From contig CM055318.2 of the NCBI GenBank assembly GCA_029255685.2, forward strand, positions 6,143,001-6,207,000: 64,000 nt of DNA, written 5' to 3'. Below the pieces are notes generated by a model. That model ran no database searches. It was not told where the DNA came from and worked only from the letters and a program-made list of their open reading frames with translations. Both the position numbers and the translations under genes were made by a program. Positions 56,813 through 64,000 of the stretch are shown piece by piece. The stretch's first letter is position 1; each line of letters opens with the position of its first letter. The DNA comes from Silene conica. Its lineage: Eukaryota; Streptophyta; Magnoliopsida; Caryophyllales; Caryophyllaceae.

Positions 56813-58440
56813 CGCCCCCTCAAGTTGGACGTTCGTATGATGAGTCCAAGCTTGTCTCGTAATTCATGGAATTGATGCTTGTGAAGTGGCTTTGTGAGAA
56901 TGTCAGCGAGTTGATCTTTGCTGGCAATGTGAGAGATGCGAATCTGGCCACGTTGTAGTTGTTCTTTGACATAGTGAAAGGAGAGAGCCATGTGCTTCAT
57001 GCGGGAGTGAAAGACAGGGTTCTTGGCGTAGAGGGTTGCAGAGATGTTGTCGCAGAAGATAGCTGGAGGTTGAGCAGTTTGGATATGAAGTTCTGAGAGG
57101 AGATTGCGGAGCCATATTGTTTCAGTTGTGACGGATGCAACGGCACGAAATTCGGCTTCTGTGGTTGATATAGCAATGCCTTTCTGCTTTTTGGAGGCCC
57201 ATGCAATAGGGTTTCGGCCAAGGTAGGTAAAGTAGCCAGTAGTGGAAAGAAAACTGTCCTTATCCCCACCAAAGTCAGCATCGCAGTAAGCGTGGAGACA
57301 TAGGGGGGTATCTTTGTATAGTTGTATGCCATGGGTTTGGGTACCTTGGAGGTACCGCAAGAGACGTTTGAGTGCGGTCCAATGAGTGGAGGTGGGGTGG
57401 TGAAAAAATTGTGCCAGTCGATTTATAGAGAATGCAATGTCTGGTCTGGTTAGAGATAGGTATTGGAGACTCCCGACTATGGCACGATAGTCGTGGTGAT
57501 CATGAATGGGTTGATTATCTTCGCGAACGAGTGGTGGTGAGGTAGCCATAGGGGTTGTGTTGGGTTTAGCCTCGGACATGTTGTATTTCGTGAGAAGGTC
57601 GTTAACATATTTTGATTGGCTGAGGTGAATGCCTTGTGTATTGGGTGTGACCTCAATGCCAAGAAAGTAGGAGAGAGGACCTAGGTCTTTAAGAGAGAAG
57701 CGAGAGGCGAGATTGGTGATGAAGGTTTGAATGTGATGGGGGTTTGGACCTGTGATGATTATGTCATCAACGTAGATGAGCATGTAGATGTGGTGAGTTG
57801 AGGACTGGAGAGTGAAGAGAGAGGGGTCAGAAATAAATTGTTTGAAGCCGACTGTAGTTAGGTATGTCTTTAGTTCGGTGTACCAAGCTCGGGGTGCTTG
57901 CTTGAGGCCATAAATGGCTTTGGTTAGTTTGCACACATAGTCAGGGTTAGTGGGGTTGATGAACCCAGGTGGTTGAGTCATGTAGACATTCTCGGTAAGT
58001 GTGCCTTGAAGGAAGGCATTATTGACGTCTAATTGTCGTAGGGGCCATTGTTTGGTGGTGGTGAGAGAGAGAATAAGTCGGACGGTGGTTGGTTTGATGA
58101 CGGGACTGAAAGTTTCTTGATAGTCGATTCCGGGACGTTGATGAAAGCCCTTTGCTACGAGTCGGGCCTTATGTTGCTTTAGTGTGCCGTCGGTGTTAAA
58201 TTTGTTTCGAAAAACCCATTTGCAACCGACTATGTTTTGAGCGTTGAGTCGTGGGACAAGGGTCCACGTGTGGTTTCGGATGAGGGCGTCAAATTCGTCT
58301 TGCATAGCTTGACGCCATTGGGGAAGGATGAGTGCTTGTTTGACGGTATTAGGTAGGGTCGTTGGAATTGAGGTTTTGATGAGTGTTTGAGCATATCGAG
58401 GATTAGGTTTTCGAATGTTGTTGTCTAGCCTTGTAGTCAC
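56719..58440 (-). pseudogene. Copia reverse transcriptase and RNase H region
   Basis: A long open frame with all RT motifs: NKFNTDGTLKQHKARLVAKG, LDVNNAFLQGTL, YGLKQAPRAWY and the catalytic MLIYVDDIIITG. RNase H follows (YCDADFGGD, STTEAEFRA, FCDNISATLYAKNP, KDQLADILTKPLH). The frame runs on into the 3' LTR to 56719. This part is intact, but it is separated from the gag-integrase part by frameshifts, so it is not made as a normal polyprotein. The real coding part starts somewhere upstream of 58440, in another frame. Confidence 0.93.
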
Positions 58441-59300
58441 GGTTTTGGGTTGTGGCTGGGGGTGTCGAGAAGTGCTGGGGACCGGAGGTTGGGGAGGGTT
58501 GGGGTCGGGGAAGGGGTGGGATGGAGAGTCTGAAGTCCAGGGAACAGGTGAGGTGGGTGTAGGGGAGGAAGGAGGTGAAGGTGGCTGGTCGATTGGGGGG
58601 TAGAATGGGTGACAGGTAGTGGTGGTGGGATGGCAGGGGCTGTTTCGGGTTGTGTTTCAGGGGGTGTGGGTGGAGACGAAGTGGTGGGGTTTGGTGAAAT
58701 GGAAGGTGGTGAGGTGGAGAGCTGGGGTGTGGGTGGTTGGCGATGAGAGGGTGGCGGCAGGGGTGGCTGCGGGGTGGTCGAGGTGGTGATAGCGGAAGGG
58801 AGGATATGTAGTGCAAAGTTGGTCCATTCATCGATAGGGGTGTGAGGAGGTGATGCGAATGGGCTAGTTTCAAATGGATATATGTCGTTGTAAAATTTGA
58901 CATGCCTTGAGGTGTAGATACGGTGGGTCTTGGGATCGAGACAGTGATAAGCGCTTTGCGTTGTCGAATAGCCAACGAAAACACAAGGTATGGAGCGGTC
59001 TTCAAGTTTGTGGTTTGTATATGGTCGAAGCCAAGGGTAGCATAAGCATCCAAAATTGTGAAGGGTGGTGTAGTCAAATGTTTTACCATGTAGGACCGAA
59101 TAGGGAGATTGGCCTTTTAGGGCACGGGTGGGCATTCGACTGATAAGGTAGGTGGCCGTGTTAAAGGCAAAGGGTCAATATTTAGTTGGTAGATGCGCGT
59201 GTTTAAGAAGAGCTAGGCCCGTTTCAACGATGTGGCGGTGGCGTCGTTCGGCGTAGCCATTATGTTCAGGGGTGTGTGGTGGTGACGTTGAATGCGAAAT
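58437..59300 (-). pseudogene. Copia integrase C-terminal part and Pro-rich linker, damaged
   Basis: The frame from about 59135 to 58437 encodes the integrase C-terminal region (LKGQSPYSVLHGKTFDYTTL, IPCVFVGYSTTQSAYHC) and a Pro/Thr/Ser-rich linker. Lesions seen: a frameshift near 59325 after the SDNGGEY motif, an in-frame stop near 59178 (tga where a Trp codon is expected) and a frameshift near 58440 at the joint to the RT frame. Confidence 0.85.
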
Positions 59301-59307
59301 GCCATCG

Positions 59308-61050
59308 TTAAGGAGGGTTTTGGACATATTCGCCGCCGTTATCGGAAAAGAAGTGCTTGATTTGTTTATTAAAAAAATTTTCGACTATTGATTTATACTG
59401 GTGAAATATTTGAGTAGTTTCGGACTTTCGTCGAAGCGGGTATAGCCATGTATATTTACTAAAATGGTCTACAAATATGATATTATACTTGTAGTGGTCG
59501 TACGATGGTAGCGGGCTACTTGTCCACAAATCCGAAAAAATAAGTTGAAGGGAGTCAGGTGTTTGAAACGATGAAAGAGCAAACGGAAGCTTCTTGCTTT
59601 TTGTTATATTACAGGAAGCACAATGTAAATAATTCGAATTGCGAAAAGGAAAAGTTTTATTGATGCTATTCATTACATCTTGTGACGGATGTCCTAGTCT
59701 ATGATGTAACGATAGAGAGTCGAGTCCTTTGGTGATGTTGTTGACACGCATGGTTGTAGGACTCCATTCATAGATTCCGTCTCTAACATTGCCTTGGAGT
59801 AGAGTTTGGTGCGTTCCCGTCGCCTTAACACAAAAATGATCGTGTGAGAAAATGACGTATGCTTTGTTATCACGGCATAGTGACGATATCGAGATAATCT
59901 TTCTTGCAATTTTTGGAACGTGTAATACATCATTTAATTGAAAATTGTTAAAAGTAATATTACCTGTGTTGGCTATGGGAACTCCGGAGCCGTCACCAAG
60001 GAGTAATTCATCGAGGCTGGAATATGGAGAATGAAAGGCGAGTGTGTCAAGGTCATCGGTGACATGGTGACTAGCACCACTGTCGAGGAGGTAGTTATTG
60101 GTGGGGTTGGGATATTCGGTGGTCATGGTGGCGACATTGGCCTGGGGGCGATGGGTATTTGGAGCGGGAAAGTTTATATTCGGGTAGGACTTTCGAAAAT
60201 GAGGGCAATTCGCAATAACGTGGCCCGTTTCACGGCACCACTGGCACCGTCCCTTGAACGGACGTGGGCTGGTTTGAGTAGTGTTGGAGGAATGGGTAGT
60301 GTACGAGTTGTGGTGGCGGTTGTTGTAGCGATTGTAGGATTGATTTTTGAACGCGGCGTTTGCCGAGGGTTGATATTGAGAGGCGGGTTGTTGCTGTTGA
60401 ATAATTAGCTCTTGGTGGAGAAGTTTTTCGTGGAGGGCTTCGAAGGTGATGGGTGTATCACGGGCCCGAACTTGGTCAATAACGGATTTGTATTGTTCAT
60501 AATCGAGTCCGTTTAAGACCCGCGAGATGACATCTTCGGGGTCAAGGAGTTTGCCCATAAGGGCTAATTGGTCGACACACGCCTTGAGCGAGTGAATATA
60601 GTCGGTTATTGATTGGTTTGTGGTTTTAGTAATAGAGTCAAAGCGGTTTTTTAGTTGTTGGATATAAATCCGAGACGGGTTGGCATAGGTTTGTGCCAAG
60701 ATATCCCAGGCCTCTTTTGCCGTTTTCGCGCGCACGATAAGTGCTTGTAGGGCCGAGGTGATGGTGCCCATGAGAGCACCGAGAATAAGGTCATCTTGTT
60801 TTAACCACGACATGTAGGCCGGGTTAGGGACTTCAGTGTTGTCAGGGCCGGGAATGGTGGCGTTTGGGGCTGGGTTTGTTCCATCGACGTAGCCTAGGAG
60901 GCTGAGGCCGAATAGGATATTGTATAGCTGGAATCGCCAACTAGTGTAGTTGACGGAGGTGAGCTTGATTACGTGGTTAAGGTTAGGAGCGGTGAGAGGA
61001 TGAGTTGCCTCATGTGGGTTTGGGATTAGGGCATCATTTTGGTGATTCAT
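59308..61050 (-). pseudogene. Copia gag, protease and integrase N-terminal part
   Basis: The likely start is the ATG at 61050 (MNHQNDALIPNP), although the frame is open to 61146. Gag region (KLTSVNYTSWRFQLYNILFG) and zinc knuckle CQWCRETGHVIANCPH. Aspartic protease motif LLDSGASHHVT. Integrase HHCC zinc motif (HHRLGHPS..C..C) and core (FSDLW, FVDHFSKYTW, SDNGGEY). It ends at a frameshift-caused stop at 59308. Frame otherwise open over 580 codons. Confidence 0.93.
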
Positions 61051-61145
61051 GGTGAGTGGCGTGTTGGGAAGGGTGAGTTTGCAGCGTTTGAAGGTGGATC
61101 GTTTTGGTCGAAGAAGGTTTGATCTTATGTGGCTCGTGGATACCA

Positions 61146-61382
61146 TGTAAAGCGTATGAGATTAATGTGAAATGTATATTGCTAATGAGATAAGCGTACA
61201 ATATATATAGTAGTTACATATGATGTGTAGAGGGATTAGAAGACTAACTATACACAAAGACTTAGCTATAATTAAGAATATATTATCCTTATTTGATTCC
61301 ATTAGGGTTTGTAGTATGATATGGGATGTTTGATGGATATGGGTTTGTTGATGGGCTTGCAGTAGTTGTAGTATTGTTAACA
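61146..61382 (-). repeat. 5' LTR of the copia element (minus strand)
   Basis: 237 bp, 98 percent identical to the other LTR; followed (minus strand) by the PBS. Confidence 0.95.
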
Positions 61383-61387
61383 GTAAA

Positions 61388-62526
61388 CACGTTACAAGCG
61401 TGTGATGTGAGAATAAAGTTACAAAGTGAGTAGAAATTCTCCTCTATCTCACGGCACAAACGTGTGACGTGTTCACACTTATCACAAATAAGAGTGACTA
61501 TAAAAGTAATTTATATGTAGTTCACATAAATGCAAGCATTTTTTTTCTAAAAAACGATTATAATATTTGTAATGAAAATATACTTAACCAATTTCAATCA
61601 ATTCTATATATTTAATTAAAATATAACTTCTATTCTACGAATACATATAGATGATTAAAATAGAAATATATAAAATTAATTAAAATAAAGGAGTAATATA
61701 TAAGACGAATTGACGATGACAATTGAACCAAACACATAGATGCTTTCGCACGACTACTTTTGAGGGCAAAACTTATGGACATTATCATAGAAAAATTAAA
61801 TTATAATATTTCTACTCGTATAACCAAATAAATAAATTACACTTTACTTTTTCCATCTCCGTCACAATTATTATTGTTTGAAATACCCGAGGATAATTTG
61901 AAACAACCATAAAACTGACTCGAATAAATGATTATTGACTATTGACCTTTCCCCCCCTAAAATGTTGATATATAAGTGTATAACATTCAAAGTTATGATC
62001 CAAAAATCGTTAATCACTTCAATTTAGTCAATAGTTTACACTTTTTTATTTTCTCCTTACAAAATAAAACAAAGGTAAACAATTCACTAGAACAAAGAGA
62101 ATAAATGATACTAAATACGTAGTATATATCTTTAAGCGAAATATACACCAGAATTATTTAAAATAACAAAGTTAACCCTACTAAACTCGATCCAAATATA
62201 ACACCTTCTTAGCTTCTTATCAACAGAAACACAAACACTATTAAAAATCCAATCTCGTACAAATTTGAGTTTAGGTCGAACTCTATTATTTAAATAACGG
62301 TTTTTCAAACTATATCATAACTAAAAGATGAATCCATTGTTACAATTTTGAATAAAATAATCGTTATAATTTATCTTCACATGCTTCAATATATATTCTT
62401 AACACACCCGTTAAAAACCGAATAAATAATACTCAGGTATCAGGTTAAGGCCACTCACTGGCTTTAATCTACGGACGTCAAACCAATTAAACTCGATTCA
62501 AACAGGAATGATTGCAATTTGCCACC
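61388..62526. other. Intergenic, AT-rich
   Basis: No gene or complete repeat recognised. It ends in the promoter of the thymidylate kinase gene. Confidence 0.6.
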
Positions 62527-62533
62527 TATAAAA
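62527..62533 (+). promoter_or_regulatory. TATA box of the thymidylate kinase gene
   Basis: tataaaa in cacctataaaaccac, about 90 bases before the predicted first ATG (62619). Confidence 0.6.
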
Positions 62534-62554
62534 CCACAAGGGCCCCCATTAAAA

Positions 62555-62566
62555 TTTCCCGCCAAA
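62555..62566 (+). promoter_or_regulatory. E2F-type site near the thymidylate kinase start
   Basis: tttcccgccaaa is an excellent match to the E2F/DP consensus (TTTSSCGC), and ggccccc lies just upstream. Genes for dNTP synthesis are typical S-phase E2F targets, so the site makes sense here. Binding is inferred. Confidence 0.65.
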
Positions 62567-62618
62567 TCGAGTTCAAGGCGCGCGTTTTTTTTTCAAATTA
62601 CTTTAGGGTTTGTTGGAG

Positions 62619-64000
62619 ATGCTACGCTCCTCACTCTCCAAACCCATGTCAGTTATCCTCAATTCTTCGTAAATTTTCGTTAATTTCTCTCAATTACCAA
62701 CAATTACTAACAATTTCTTCGTTTTTTGATTGCAAATTTCATCAGATACTCTACAACCGTGTCAAAGATTCAATCTTTGTGCAAAAGTTTGAAACTTTCG
62801 CGTAATTTTTCTGTAAAAATGGCGGAGAATGACAACAATATCAAAAGGGGAGCGTTGGTGGTTCTAGAAGGGTTGGATAGAAGTGGGAAGAGTTCACAAT
62901 CTGTAAAGCTTGTGTCGTTTTTAGAAAATACCGGTTGCGCGGCCGAGTTATGGCGGTTTCCTGACCGTGAAACGTGTGTTGGAAAGATGATTTCGTCGTA
63001 TCTTGCTAACCAATCCCAATTGGATGATCGTACGATTCATCTTTTGTTTAGTGCTAATCGCTGGGAGAAAAGGTTCGATCTTTTGATTTCCTTATGCTGT
63101 TTTTTAACGCACACCAACTGTTTGATGAAATGTTTGTTTGAATTTAATCCGTTTTAGCGTATTTTTTGGATGTGAGATGTGCTCAATTGATTACAATCTG
63201 CGTATTCTGACCCCTTTTACCCCGTAATTTATTGGAGCCATTGAGTGAATTGGGTAATGTTGCTGTGGTATGGTACAATATGACATTGTTGGATTGATAT
63301 CTTTGTTTATGGTTTTATACGGTTCATGATCTATGATGGAAATTGTTGCCTTTTATTTCCGTACTTGTTAGCATTTGCGAGTTGAGCCCTTGTTTATGCA
63401 AGAATGTTTCCGTATGTCCTAGTTTTGATGCAATTGGCTTTGGCTGGGGATCTTGACTCGTGAGACTCGCAATTCATCTACTCGATGTTCTGATGCAAGC
63501 CAGAATAAATGAAAAAATGTCATAAAAGAGTAAAGCGAAACAATGAAAATGATAAGAGGAAAGATGTTTAGTATGATGATTTATAGGCTTCCAAATGAGT
63601 AAGAAATGCAGGACTCGGGGAAAAGAAAGAGTACTTGGTTTCAAACTTGAAATAGTTAGCAGAGAATTAAGACGGGAGAATTGATATTTCATTAATGATA
63701 ATCCTTGCATTAAACCTAACCCAACTATTTATAGAATAATTAGCTTGGAGAATAAGTAATGAAAGAAATAAATTACTAAGTTTCCCTCCCTGATATTTTA
63801 GTGTGTATCGAAAGAAATAAATTACTAAGTTGCTTGTGATGGGTCTAATAAAACCCACAAAGGTGATACTTGACCCGTCCCAAGCTTGTGGCGCTTGTGA
63901 CGGGTATATCCTCACAAGTGAGACCTATTGCTATGTTTTATCAGAAATAATGTTATTAGATGGTTGCTAGCTTTTCTTTGTATACCTGGTAGAGGAATCT
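62619..64000 (+). CDS. Thymidylate (dTMP) kinase, 5' part, runs off the window
   Basis: Phosphorylates dTMP to dTDP for DNA synthesis. Two exons are visible: 62619-62647 (29 nt) and 62746-63072; the remaining exons are beyond the right edge and the last 928 bases are intron. Joined, they read MLRSSLSKPI, then YSTTVSKIQSLCKSLKL and SRNFSVKM: Ser/Arg/Lys-rich and without acids, as in a mitochondrial presequence. The kinase follows: P-loop GLDRSGKSS (residues 52-60), LWRFPDRETCVGKMISSYLA and LLFSANRWEKR. A second ATG at 62819 (residue 35) would give a cytosolic/nuclear form without the presequence. As I recall, the Arabidopsis enzyme (ZEUS1) also has organellar and non-organellar forms. Exon 2 ends at aaaag|gttcga. 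Confidence 0.9.
63073..64000. other. Intron 2 of the thymidylate kinase gene, with a short repeat
   Basis: No acceptor leading to the next kinase exon is recognised before the edge. 'gaaagaaataaattactaag' occurs twice (63752 and 63809). 63830-63925 contains 'cttgtgatgggt', 'gacccgtcccaagc' and 'tgtgacgggtatatcc', which look like MITE parts. Confidence 0.55.

Larger units (their letters stand above)
56576..61382 (-). mobile_element. Complete Ty1/copia retrotransposon, 4807 bp
   Basis: Two 237-bp LTRs (56576-56812, 61146-61382), starting TG and ending CA (tgtaaagcg..ttgttaaca), flanked by exact gtaaa (56571-56575, 61383-61387). On the minus strand, a PBS-like tggtatccacgagcc follows the 5' LTR and a purine tract ttgagggggcg precedes the 3' LTR. 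The LTRs differ at 5 of 237 positions by eye (2.1 percent), so the insertion is relatively young. The coding region is broken (see next entries), so this copy needs help from others to move. Confidence 0.96.

Noticed and set aside
60031..60408. Plus-strand ORF of 125 codons, Gly/Val-rich
   Set aside because: Antisense to the gag/protease region of the copia element.

Overview
This is a nuclear segment of a plant chromosome: AT-rich, with intron-containing genes (GT..AG introns), plant-only families (CONSTANS-like, CASP-like, REM-type B3, plant PMEI domain) and every common class of plant transposable element. It is a dicot. The many short repeats containing 'ctccctccgtc' and 'gacgggtc' suggest Caryophyllales to me, but that is an impression and not a proof.

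Layout, left to right. (1) 1-2300: the 3' half of a broken Ty1/copia retrotransposon and its LTR. (2) 2576-4052: a non-autonomous Helitron. (3) 5236-10376 (+): mitochondrial phosphate carrier of the PHT3/MPT type, six exons. (4) 11.1-12.3 kb: hAT-type MITEs and a long TA microsatellite. (5) 12760-15148 (-): small His/Pro-rich CYSTM protein, three exons. (6) 18015-22519 (-): a tandem pair of three-exon B3-domain genes with repeated upstream relics, a Stowaway MITE and LINE scraps. (7) 24381-28353 (-): TRAP-beta (signal-sequence receptor subunit), with a predicted 6-nt microexon. (8) 28.5-32 kb: truncated LINE, TIR element, Helitron with a doubled 5' end. (9) 32.2-47.8 kb: three PMEI/invertase-inhibitor-like genes. 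The second and third lie in a recent tandem segmental duplication. The third copy is wrecked by a SINE, a MULE MITE, a hAT MITE inside the coding region and a Pack-MULE carrying two exons of plastid lipoamide dehydrogenase. (10) 49614-52791 (+): CONSTANS-like zinc finger gene without its second B-box, with a complete 299-bp TRIM in its last intron. (11) 54600-55646 (+): CASP-like membrane protein. (12) 56576-61382 (-): complete copia element with 237-bp LTRs and a 5-bp target duplication. (13) 62619 to the right edge (+): 5' part of thymidylate kinase with a likely mitochondrial presequence and an E2F-type site near the transcription start.

The genes do not form one pathway, as expected for a plant chromosome. 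PHT3 and TRAP-beta sit near each other here, and their best Arabidopsis matches, as I remember them, are neighbours (At5g14040 and At5g14030), so this part may be conserved microsynteny. The window is especially informative about transposon history: many insertions keep exact target-site duplications, and the PMEI duplication supplies the empty site for several of them.

Exon models were made by eye from splice signals, reading frame and remembered family sequences. No alignment, RNA or database search was available.
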